Shown here piece by piece: positions 1 through 6,112 of a stretch of 6,112 nucleotides of DNA. Positions within the stretch are counted from its first letter, which is position 1. Each line of letters starts with the position of its first letter. The translations under genes and the position numbers were made by a program. The stretch is from assembly GCA_945788205.1 (NCBI GenBank), contig CALZLE010000134.1, forward strand, positions 1-6,112, in the 5' to 3' direction. Below the pieces are notes generated by a model. That model had not been told where the DNA came from and did no database searches. It worked only from the letters and a program-made list of their open reading frames with translations. Origin of the DNA: an uncultured Desulfuromonadales bacterium. Its GTDB lineage: Bacteria > Desulfobacterota > Desulfuromonadia > Desulfuromonadales > Geopsychrobacteraceae.

Positions 1-787
1 GCTTTGGGGGGAGTGGCGGCTCGATGGAAACTTGAAAGTCGATTTCCCGGTTGGCTGCTGACAGCTCTAGAGATGTGGCGACTTGCCGAGCGATCCGTCC
101 GAGTTCAACGGGTTCCAGTTGTAGTTGACTTTCCTGCAGAATAACGTTGCTGAAGTAGAGCAGGTCTTGAATCAGATGCTCTAAGTGAAGAGTTTCTGCT
201 TGAACCATGGTCATGGTTTTTTGAAAGCTCTCCTGCGTGGGGTCACCGATTCCTTCAGCAATGTTTTGTATAAACAGGGAGATAGCAGTGGTTGGCGTTT
301 TTAGTTTATGCGAGATCAGGCCAAGAAAATCACTTTTGAGCTTGTCCAGCTGTTTAAGGTTGGCCAGTTCCTGTCGCATCAACAGCTTGTCGAGGACTTT
401 GTCGACGGTGGTGCGCAGTTGCAGCAGGTTGATCGGTTTACTGATGAAGTCATCCGCGCCAGCTTTTAAGGCTTGTAGGATGACCTCTTTGTCGGTGTAG
501 CCGGTCATCAGAATGACGGCCAGGTCAGGCTGTTGCTTTTTGACCGTGCGCAGTAGGTCAAGGCCACTGAGGTTCGGCATCATGATGTCACTGAGAATAA
601 TGTCGACATCACTGCCGTCAAGCATGTTCAGCGCCTGACGGCCATCCCCAGCCTGAATGACATCGAAATTATTCAGCGCTCTGGCGCAGAGTTGACAGAT
701 AATCGGTTCATCATCAACGACCAGCAGGGTCTTTTTCTTCTGTTCCTGAACCAGCTCAGGCACGCCGGTCAATTCCTGTTGCAGCAT
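1..787 (-). CDS. Receiver domain-histidine kinase two-component protein (3' end outside window)
   Basis: This is a soluble-looking signalling protein; 262 codons are visible before the left edge cuts it. Residues about 18-135 form a CheY-like receiver, with the acidic pair D25/D26, phospho-acceptor D67 (in ILSDIMMP), T95 and K117 (SKP). A short helical linker leads to a HisKA dimerisation and phospho-acceptor domain, with H160 in the motif ISHKLKTP. The catalytic ATPase domain would lie to the left, outside the window. No membrane segment or signal peptide is visible, so a cytoplasmic location is inferred. The residue after H160 is Lys where the family normally has Glu or Asp; the Thr and Pro further on are kept. 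The ATG at 787 follows an in-frame stop within 7 codons but has a weak ribosome site. A GTG at 763 with AGGA 10 nt upstream is an alternative start. The signal and target are unknown, and no neighbouring partner is visible. Confidence 0.9.
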   Translation of the reverse strand, partial: MLQQELTGVPELVQEQKKKTLLVVDDEPIICQLCARALNNFDVIQAGDGRQALNMLDGSDVDIILSDIMMPNLSGLDLLRTVKKQQPDLAVILMTGYTDKEVILQALKAGADDFISKPINLLQLRTTVDKVLDKLLMRQELANLKQLDKLKSDFLGLISHKLKTPTTAISLFIQNIAEGIGDPTQESFQKTMTMVQAETLHLEHLIQDLLYFSNVILQESQLQLEPVELGRIARQVATSLELSAANREIDFQVSIEPPLPPK

Positions 788-822
788 CGTTTGATAGCCC
801 AGTGGTTAAGAGGATGAGTTCC

Positions 823-833
823 ATCTGACAGAT
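823..833. repeat. Small perfect inverted repeat at the predicted transcription start
   Basis: The 11-nt sequence ATCTGTCAGAT is a perfect inverted repeat around a central base. It sits just downstream of the candidate -10 box, where an operator could lie. It is short enough to occur by chance, so the operator role is speculative. Confidence 0.25.
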
Positions 834-839
834 CAGTAA

Positions 840-867
840 AATATAGCTGATTCGGCAACGATGTCTA
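840..867 (-). promoter_or_regulatory. Candidate sigma-70 promoter for the receiver/kinase gene
   Basis: On the minus strand, TAGACA (867-862, one mismatch to the -35 consensus) is followed by a 16-nt spacer and TATATT (845-840, one mismatch to the -10 consensus). Transcription would begin near 833 and give a leader of about 45 nt before the ATG at 787. The site lies just after the alaS stop, so the kinase gene could be expressed independently of alaS. This is a pattern match only. Confidence 0.45.
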
Positions 868-888
868 GTTTTCTGGTTTTTCGAATTT

Positions 889-3531
889 TCAGCTGAGCAG
901 TTGTTGCAGCTGTTCCGGCGCGGCTTGTAATAGCGCCTCGACCTTGTCGACTTCGGGACCGCCTGCCTGTGCCAGCTCTGGCTTTCCGCCTCCTCGGCCA
1001 CCAACGACCGCAGCCAGAGGTTTGATTAGATCCCCCGCTTTGACTTTGCCGATCAGGTCTTTTGTTACCGCGACCAGCAGGGCGACTTTGCCACCTTCGG
1101 TTGATGCCAGCACCATGACTCCCGAGCCGAGCTTGTCGCGCAGCTGGTCAGAAAATTCGCGTAGCCCTTTGCCGTCGATCCCCTCAACCTTAACCGCGAG
1201 GAGTTTGACCCCGGCAACATCCTGAGCCTGATTGAGCAACTCACCACTGCGATCAGCGTTAGCTTTGGATTGTAACTGTTCCAGTTCTTTTTCCAGCTCT
1301 TTTTGCTGTTCGAGCAGTTTCTGCAGGCGGGTTTCCAGTTGTTGTGGATCGGCCTTTACCAGGCCGGCCAGTCGTTGCAGGGTTTGCTGTTGTTGATGGA
1401 CCTGAGCCAGCGCGCCAGTGCCGGTGACTGCTTCGATTCGTCGGACTCCGGCAGCGATGCCACCCTCAGAGAGAATACGGAACAGACCGATGTCGCCAGC
1501 GGCTCGGGCGTGGGTGCCACCGCACAGTTCCATGCTGTAATCACCGATGGTTATGACGCGGACTTCATCGCCATATTTTTCGCCGAACAGAGCCATTGCC
1601 CCGGCGGCCTGAGCTTCATCGGCGGCCATGACCTGAGAGTCAACCGTTGCGTTAACGCGGATCTGTCTATTGACCTCTTCTTCAATTTTGACGATTTCTT
1701 CACGACTGACCGGCGAAAAATGAGTGAAATCGAAACGCAGCCGATCTGGCTCAACCAGCGAACCGGCCTGCTTGATGTGGTCACCGAGGATTTTCTGCAG
1801 CGCCGCCTGAAGCAAGTGAGTTGCGGTATGATTGAGGACGATCTTCTGGCGACGTTCGTCTTCAACAGTGATCGTTGCCTGAGCGGTTTTCTTGATCGCT
1901 CCAGTCACGACTTCGCAGACATGCACAGGCAGGTTCTCGAGTGGTTTTTTGGTGTCGATGATGCGCAGGCTCGCTTCGTCGGTTTTGATTTCACCGGTGT
2001 CGCCGATTTGTCCACCCGATTCACCATAGCAGGGGGTGGCCGCAGTGATCACTTCGACTGTCTCACCGCAAACAGCTTCTTCGGCCAATTGGCCGTCTTT
2101 GATCAGAGCCAGCACTTCGGTCTGATCTTCGCGTTTTTCGTAGCCGCTGAAGTTTGATGTAACGCCTTGATCTAGCAACTGCTTGTAGATTGCCGAGACC
2201 GCCTCTTCGCCGGAACCTTTCCAGTGGGCACGGGCTTTTGCGCGTTGGGCATCCATGCAGGTTTCAAAGCCGGCTTCGTCGAGGGTATAGCCATCTTTTT
2301 CAACAATGTCGGCGGTCAGGTCAACCGGGAACCCGTAGGTATCGTAAAGTTTAAAAACGGTCTCGCCGGGGATGATGGTCTGCTTCGCCTGTTCCAGGCT
2401 GGCGATCTCATCCTGCAGAATCCGCAAGCCGTTATCGAGGGTGGCAATGAAGCGTTCTTCCTCATTCTGCACAACCTTGGCAACAAAACTCTTGCGCTCC
2501 GCTTCCGCCGGATAGGCTGCCGCCATGAATTCGAGTACGAAGCTGGCGGTTTTGTACAGTACCGGATCTTCGAAACCGAGCATCTTGGCGTGGCGCATCG
2601 CCCGCCGCATGATTCGGCGCAGCACGTAACCGCGGCCCTCGTTGGAAGGGAGTACGCCGTCGGCGATCAGGTAAGCGGTGGCACGGCTGTGGTCGGCCAT
2701 AACCCGCATCGAGACGTCATTTTCGTTGTTGTCGCCGTAGGTCTTGCCGGAGAGTTTTTCAATGTGGGCGATGATGTCGCGCAGCAGGTCAGTGTCGTAA
2801 TTCGACTGAACTTTCTGCATGACGGTGGCCAGGCGCTCCAGGCCCATGCCGGTATCGACGGCCGGTTTTGGCAGTGGGACCAGTTCACCGTCCGGCTGGC
2901 GATCGAACTGCATGAAGACGTTATTCCAGATTTCCATGTAGCGATCGCAGTCGCAACCGACGGTGCAGTCGGGGGAATCGCAGCCGATCTCCTCACCGTT
3001 GTCGTAGAAGATTTCCGAGCAGGGACCACAAGGGCCGGTGTCACCCATCGACCAGAAGTTGTCCTCTTCGAAACGGAAGATTCGCTCGCGCGGAACCCCT
3101 TCCTGCTGGTGCCAGATATCGGCTGCTTCATCGTCGGTGGTGTAAACCGATACGTAGAGCTTGTTGATGTCGAGGCCCATGTCTTTGGTCAAAAATTCCC
3201 ACGCGTAGGCGATCGCTTCTTTTTTGAAATAATCACCGAAAGAGAAGTTGCCGAGCATTTCGAAGAAGGTGTGGTGCCGGGCGGTGCGACCGACATTCTC
3301 CAAGTCGTTGTGTTTGCCACCGGCACGGACACATTTCTGCGAGGTTGTTGCGCGGACATAATCACGCTTTTCGGCACCGAGAAAGCAATCTTTGAACTGG
3401 TTCATTCCAGCGTTGGTAAACAGCAGGGTCGGATCGTTGTGCGGAACCAGCGAGGAGGAGGAGATAACGCGGTGGCCTCGTTCTTCAAAGTACTTAAGGA
3501 AGCGGGCGCGGATTTCATTTCCGGTGATCAT
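889..3531 (-). CDS. alaS: Alanine--tRNA ligase
   Basis: AlaRS charges tRNA-Ala with alanine in the cytoplasm and clears mischarged Ser/Gly through its editing domain. The 880-residue product is full length for a bacterial AlaRS (E. coli about 876). It starts MITGNEIRARF, matching the usual class II AlaRS N-terminus. The aminoacylation core fills roughly residues 1-245, followed by the tRNA-recognition helical region (including GRGYVLRRIMRRAMRHAK). The editing domain carries the zinc site: HTATH (H568, H572) and CGGTH (C670, H674). A Gln/Glu-rich coiled coil (about 715-760) leads to the C-terminal C-Ala domain with the glycine-rich VVGGRGGGKPELAQAGG. The ATG at 3531 is preferred because AAGAAAGG lies 9 nt upstream; a TTG at 3537 would sit only 3 nt from it. 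An extra cluster of four Cys (C184, C189, C193, C195) lies in the catalytic domain. The gene appears to have its own promoter. Confidence 0.98.
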   Translation of the reverse strand: MITGNEIRARFLKYFEERGHRVISSSSLVPHNDPTLLFTNAGMNQFKDCFLGAEKRDYVRATTSQKCVRAGGKHNDLENVGRTARHHTFFEMLGNFSFGDYFKKEAIAYAWEFLTKDMGLDINKLYVSVYTTDDEAADIWHQQEGVPRERIFRFEEDNFWSMGDTGPCGPCSEIFYDNGEEIGCDSPDCTVGCDCDRYMEIWNNVFMQFDRQPDGELVPLPKPAVDTGMGLERLATVMQKVQSNYDTDLLRDIIAHIEKLSGKTYGDNNENDVSMRVMADHSRATAYLIADGVLPSNEGRGYVLRRIMRRAMRHAKMLGFEDPVLYKTASFVLEFMAAAYPAEAERKSFVAKVVQNEEERFIATLDNGLRILQDEIASLEQAKQTIIPGETVFKLYDTYGFPVDLTADIVEKDGYTLDEAGFETCMDAQRAKARAHWKGSGEEAVSAIYKQLLDQGVTSNFSGYEKREDQTEVLALIKDGQLAEEAVCGETVEVITAATPCYGESGGQIGDTGEIKTDEASLRIIDTKKPLENLPVHVCEVVTGAIKKTAQATITVEDERRQKIVLNHTATHLLQAALQKILGDHIKQAGSLVEPDRLRFDFTHFSPVSREEIVKIEEEVNRQIRVNATVDSQVMAADEAQAAGAMALFGEKYGDEVRVITIGDYSMELCGGTHARAAGDIGLFRILSEGGIAAGVRRIEAVTGTGALAQVHQQQQTLQRLAGLVKADPQQLETRLQKLLEQQKELEKELEQLQSKANADRSGELLNQAQDVAGVKLLAVKVEGIDGKGLREFSDQLRDKLGSGVMVLASTEGGKVALLVAVTKDLIGKVKAGDLIKPLAAVVGGRGGGKPELAQAGGPEVDKVEALLQAAPEQLQQLLS

Positions 3532-3540
3532 TTGCAACTA

Positions 3541-3548
3541 CCTTTCTT
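3541..3548 (-). promoter_or_regulatory. Ribosome binding site of alaS
   Basis: AAGAAAGG on the minus strand ends 9 nt before the ATG at 3531 but only 3 nt before the upstream in-frame TTG at 3537. The spacing decides in favour of the ATG. Confidence 0.6.
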
Positions 3549-3583
3549 GTGACTGTATCGAAATGGACGAACCATTGAGTTTT

Positions 3584-3626
3584 GCGGATTGAATCAGGGA
3601 TAATAATCGAAGTAGCGCGGATTGAA
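3584..3626. repeat. Pair of 10-bp direct repeats spanning the alaS promoter
   Basis: GCGGATTGAA (plus strand) occurs at 3584-3593 and again at 3617-3626, exactly 33 bp apart, about three helical turns. One copy overlaps the predicted -35 box and the other covers the predicted transcription start. The placement suggests a binding site for a regulator on one face of the DNA. That role is inference; the repeat itself is plain in the sequence. Confidence 0.5.
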
Positions 3627-3628
3627 AA
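3600..3628 (-). promoter_or_regulatory. Candidate sigma-70 promoter for alaS
   Basis: On the minus strand, TTTTCA (3628-3623, four of six -35 bases) is followed by a 17-nt spacer and TATTAT (3605-3600, five of six -10 bases). Just upstream lies the perfect A/T-rich palindrome GTTTTAAAAC (3631-3640), which could act as an UP-like element. The predicted start near 3593 leaves a leader of about 60 nt, too short for a T-box riboswitch. This is a pattern match without experimental support. Confidence 0.5.
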
Positions 3629-3646
3629 GGGTTTTAAAACAATCGG

Positions 3647-4123
3647 TTATTCCGGCACATCTTTCAGTACGGAGAAGATTTCGCCCAGCGCAAAACCGCG
3701 GCGCTGAAAATGACTTACGACCCGCCGCTTTAACTTGTCATCTGCGTTCAGATAGTTGAAGTTCGGGAAGCGGCGTTGCAGCTGATCACGAAGCAGTTGG
3801 GCGGTTTCAAATTCCTGTGCAACTTCTTCCAACGCTTGATTGGCCGTGGTTTCATCGATGCCGCGGCGGCGGAGCTCCAGCCGCACCTTATGGCCAACAC
3901 CGCGGCCGGTTCGGAACAGCGCGCGTGCACGTTCCAGGGCGTATCTCTGGTCGTTCAGATAGTTGTAGCTGCGACATCTGGCGACGGTCGATTCAATTTC
4001 CGATGCAGAAAAGCCGAGCTGCCTGAGTTTGTCAGACAGTTCGGCTTCAGTTCGATCTCGTCCGGTCAGCAGACGTAGCGCCGTGGAAAAGGGGTCAGAA
4101 ACGTTCGATTTTGATCTCGCCAT
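3647..4123 (-). CDS. recX: Regulatory protein RecX
   Basis: RecX binds RecA filaments in the cytoplasm and limits their growth and activity. The 158-residue product matches the family's usual length (about 150-170). It is all-helical and basic, as expected for tandem three-helix repeats. Recognisable segments are the N-terminal LLTGRDRTEAELSDKL with LGF, then YLNDQRYA, then a GVGHKVRLELRRRGID segment (about residues 75-90), and the C-terminal DDKLKRRVVSHFQRRGF followed by EI (about 128-148). The ATG at 4123 gives a product starting MARSKSNVSDPF, and GAGG and AAGGA lie upstream. The frame stays open to 4288, but that extension lies inside pilT, is rich in Arg/Ser and looks unlike RecX. The start overlaps the pilT end by 29 bp in another frame, so translational coupling is likely. 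recA lies one gene upstream, consistent with the function. Confidence 0.92.
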   Translation of the reverse strand: MARSKSNVSDPFSTALRLLTGRDRTEAELSDKLRQLGFSASEIESTVARCRSYNYLNDQRYALERARALFRTGRGVGHKVRLELRRRGIDETTANQALEEVAQEFETAQLLRDQLQRRFPNFNYLNADDKLKRRVVSHFQRRGFALGEIFSVLKDVPE

Positions 4124-5291
4124 CCTCGTCCATTCCTTCTGTTCTGGCTGCGGCTTCGACGTCGGTTTCGTTCTCCTGTTTTTTTCCCTGCTCGAAATCA
4201 CTCCATGAGGCATCAGAGGTTGAATCGATGCCAGAGAACTTGAGTTTGAAATCGTCCGGATTGGAGCTCTGGCGAACCGCTTCCTCAAAGCTGATAACGT
4301 TCTGCTTCACCAGAGACATGAGTGCTTGATCAAATGTCTGCATGCCGTAGGTGGTGTAGCCTTGAGCAATGGCATCTTTAAGGTGGATGGTTTTATCTTG
4401 ATCATCAATCAGGTCGCGGACTCGTGCCGTGGAGACCATGACCTCAACGGCGGCAACCCGTCCCTTGCCCTCGGAGCGTGGGATTAGTCGCTGAGAAATG
4501 ACGCCCTTGAGAACTCCGGAAAGCTGCAAGCGGATGTGGCGTTGTTGGTGCGGTGGGAACATCGAGACGATCCGGGTAATGGTTTCCGGGGCGTCGATAG
4601 TGTGCAGTGTTGAGAGGACCAAGTGACCGGTTTCAGCAGCAGCCAAGGCTGTTTCGGTAGTTTCGACATCGCGCATCTCACCGACCAGGATAATGTCCGG
4701 GTCCTGTCGCAGTGAACTTTTCAGCGCCGGGGCGAACCCAGAGGTGTCGAAACCGACTTCCCGCTGATTGATGATGCATTTGCGATCGCGGTGCAGATAC
4801 TCAATCGGATCTTCGATAGTCACGACATGGGCGGTACGGGTACTGTTGATATAATCGATCATCGCTGCCAAGGTGGTCGATTTACCCGAACCGGTTGCAC
4901 CGGTGACCAGCACCAGGCCGCGGGCTTCTTCGGCAACTTTTTTCAAGACCTCTGGCATCAGCAGTTCATCGAGAGTTGCTATTTTATAAGGGATGGCACG
5001 AAAAACAGCTGAGACCGAGTTGCGCTGAGAAAAGACGTTAACCCGAAAACGGCCCAGACCCGGTACTCCATAAGCCAAATCGACTTCGCTTTTTTCTGCG
5101 AAGGTTTGCTGCTGTTTTTCGTTCATAATGCCGTAGCACATGTCACTGACCGACTCGGCGGTCAAGCGTGGGGCTTTCGGCAGCGGGCGTAAATTTCCGT
5201 CAATTCTGAATACTGGTGGCAAGCCCGCCTTGAGGTGGATATCGGAGGTATTTGCTTTAAGTGCCAGACCGAGAATGTCGTTCAGTGTCAT
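4095..5291 (-). CDS. pilT: Type IV pilus retraction ATPase, PilT family
   Basis: PilT is a hexameric AAA-like ATPase of the GspE/PilT secretion family that drives pilus depolymerisation, twitching motility and DNA uptake from the cytoplasmic face of the inner membrane. The N-terminal PAS-like domain (about residues 1-100) contains SDIHLKAGLPPVFRIDG. The ATPase core has Walker A GATGSGKST (131-139, K137), an Asp box VTIEDPIEYLH (157-167, E160), Walker B IILVGEMRD (200-208, E205) and a His box TGHLVLSTLHT (221-231). Canonical PilT proteins are about 345 residues; this one is 398, the extra being an acidic, low-complexity tail from about 355. Where PilT usually has AIRNLIRE, this protein reads RVRDLIDD (about 290-297), so it may be a paralogue rather than the main retraction motor. 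The start at 5291 has AGGA 7 nt upstream. It lies 36 bp after recA and overlaps recX, probably in one operon. No pilin or other pil gene is in the window. Confidence 0.93.
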   Translation of the reverse strand: MTLNDILGLALKANTSDIHLKAGLPPVFRIDGNLRPLPKAPRLTAESVSDMCYGIMNEKQQQTFAEKSEVDLAYGVPGLGRFRVNVFSQRNSVSAVFRAIPYKIATLDELLMPEVLKKVAEEARGLVLVTGATGSGKSTTLAAMIDYINSTRTAHVVTIEDPIEYLHRDRKCIINQREVGFDTSGFAPALKSSLRQDPDIILVGEMRDVETTETALAAAETGHLVLSTLHTIDAPETITRIVSMFPPHQQRHIRLQLSGVLKGVISQRLIPRSEGKGRVAAVEVMVSTARVRDLIDDQDKTIHLKDAIAQGYTTYGMQTFDQALMSLVKQNVISFEEAVRQSSNPDDFKLKFSGIDSTSDASWSDFEQGKKQENETDVEAAARTEGMDEDGEIKIERF

Positions 5292-5327
5292 AGTTTTTTC
5301 CTGTCAGCTGATTTGCAGGAGCTTACT

Positions 5328-6112
5328 TTATTCTGCTTCTGGGGCAGTGGCTGTTTCTGCTCCCAGACCGTAGAGGTCGCGCAGCTTTGTTTCGATTTCG
5401 TTGGTCATCTCTGGATTCTCTTTTAAAAACACTTTTGCATTTTCCCGGCCTTGGCCGACGCGCTCACCGTTGTAAGAAAACCAGGAACCGCTTTTTTCGA
5501 CAATATCGTTATCAACACCGAGATCAAGAATATCACCTTCACGGGAGATACCCGTTCCGTACATGATATCAAATTCTGCTTGTTTAAAAGGAGGTGCAAC
5601 CTTGTTTTTTACGACCTTGACCCGCGTTCGGCCACCGACCACGTCTTGGCCGTTCTTCAGGGCTGCGATCCGGCGGATATCCATCCGGACCGACGAGTAA
5701 AATTTGAGTGCGTTACCACCGGTGGTGGTCTCCGGGTTACCGAACATGACACCGATTTTCATGCGGATCTGGTTGATGAAGATGATACAGCAGTTCGATT
5801 TAGCGACGGTGCCAGTCAGTTTGCGTAGCGCTTGCGACATCAGTCGGGCCTGCAGACCCATGTGAGAATCACCCATTTCGCCTTCAATCTCGGCGCGAGG
5901 TGTCAGGGCCGCGACCGAATCGACGACCAGAACATCGATCGCTCCACTCCGGACCAGCATTTCAGTGATCTCCAGCGCCTGTTCACCGGTGTCCGGTTGA
6001 CTGACCAAAAGGTCGTCAGCCTTGACACCGAGGTGCCCTGCGTACTGGATATCGAGGGCGTGTTCGGCGTCGACAAATGCGGCGATTCCTCCCTGTTTTT
6101 GAACTTCGGCAA
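5328..6112 (-). CDS. recA: Recombinase RecA (5' end outside window)
   Basis: RecA forms filaments on single-stranded DNA, promotes strand exchange and triggers the SOS response. The visible 260 codons, about three quarters of a usual 340-350-residue RecA, run from the right edge (first full codon reading AEVQKQGGIAAFVDAEHALD) to a TAA at 5328. The Walker B region is DVLVVDSVAALTPRAEIEGE, followed by GDSHMGLQAR, loop L2 with NQIRMKIGVMFGNPETTTGG, and the core ALKFYSSVRMDIRR. The C-terminal domain contains the usual SWFSYNGERVGQGRENA. It ends in an acidic tail (ETATAPEAE), typical of bacterial RecA. The Walker A motif and start lie to the right of the window, so promoter and LexA control cannot be judged. 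pilT follows after 36 bp with no visible terminator. Confidence 0.98.
   Translation of the reverse strand, partial: AEVQKQGGIAAFVDAEHALDIQYAGHLGVKADDLLVSQPDTGEQALEITEMLVRSGAIDVLVVDSVAALTPRAEIEGEMGDSHMGLQARLMSQALRKLTGTVAKSNCCIIFINQIRMKIGVMFGNPETTTGGNALKFYSSVRMDIRRIAALKNGQDVVGGRTRVKVVKNKVAPPFKQAEFDIMYGTGISREGDILDLGVDNDIVEKSGSWFSYNGERVGQGRENAKVFLKENPEMTNEIETKLRDLYGLGAETATAPEAE

Noticed and set aside
237..500. 87-codon plus-strand open frame opposite the receiver/kinase gene
   Set aside because: The minus-strand frame encodes clear receiver and HisKA motifs; the plus-strand translation is low-complexity Ser/Leu/Arg.
788..888. Rho-independent terminator after alaS
   Set aside because: No G/C-rich stem followed by a T run is visible on the minus strand; only short A-rich and TTCGAA stretches.
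756..1004. 82-codon minus-strand open frame bridging the alaS end and the next gene
   Set aside because: It overlaps both real genes out of frame and has no recognisable motif.
1303..2157. 284-codon plus-strand open frame opposite the alaS C-terminal half
   Set aside because: Same antisense register as the longer frame, explained by alaS codon choice; no recognisable domain.
2224..3552. 442-codon plus-strand open frame opposite the alaS N-terminal half
   Set aside because: It is in exact codon register with alaS, so it stays open simply because alaS avoids TTA, CTA and TCA codons here. The translation resembles no family I know, and alaS is unmistakable.
3532..3600. Possible T-box or other riboswitch in the alaS leader
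   Set aside because: The predicted leader is only about 60 nt, with no terminator hairpin or T-box core.

Overview
The window is an ordinary stretch of bacterial chromosome carrying five protein genes, all on the minus strand. In transcription order (right to left) they are: recA (5' part missing), a PilT-family twitching ATPase, recX, alaS, and a two-component protein with an N-terminal receiver and a HisKA domain (3' part cut by the left edge). Base composition is moderate (roughly half G+C) and looks even across genes, with no insertion sequence, CRISPR array, tRNA or rRNA, or other sign of recent transfer. The recA-pilT-recX-alaS arrangement, the Cys-rich AlaRS catalytic domain and the protein sequences suggest a deltaproteobacterium of the Desulfuromonas/Geobacter/Pelobacter type (Desulfuromonadales). 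This is inferred from family knowledge, not from a search.

Layout: 5328-6112 is recA, entering from the right edge. After 36 bp comes pilT (4095-5291), whose end overlaps the start of recX (3647-4123) by 29 bp. These three are probably co-transcribed. A 107-bp gap (3541-3646 plus a few bases) holds a good sigma-70-like promoter for alaS and a 10-bp direct repeat spaced 33 bp. alaS fills 889-3531. A second gap of 101 bp (788-888) holds a candidate promoter and a small inverted repeat ahead of the receiver/kinase gene (1-787).

RecA and RecX form a functional pair, recombinase and filament modulator. AlaRS is housekeeping. PilT powers type IV pilus retraction, and its position between recA and recX is the most notable feature of the layout. 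The receiver/kinase has an unusual Lys after its phospho-accepting His. I saw no clear undescribed system. The findings are modest: odd motif residues, a possible regulatory repeat, and gene-order or overlap observations.
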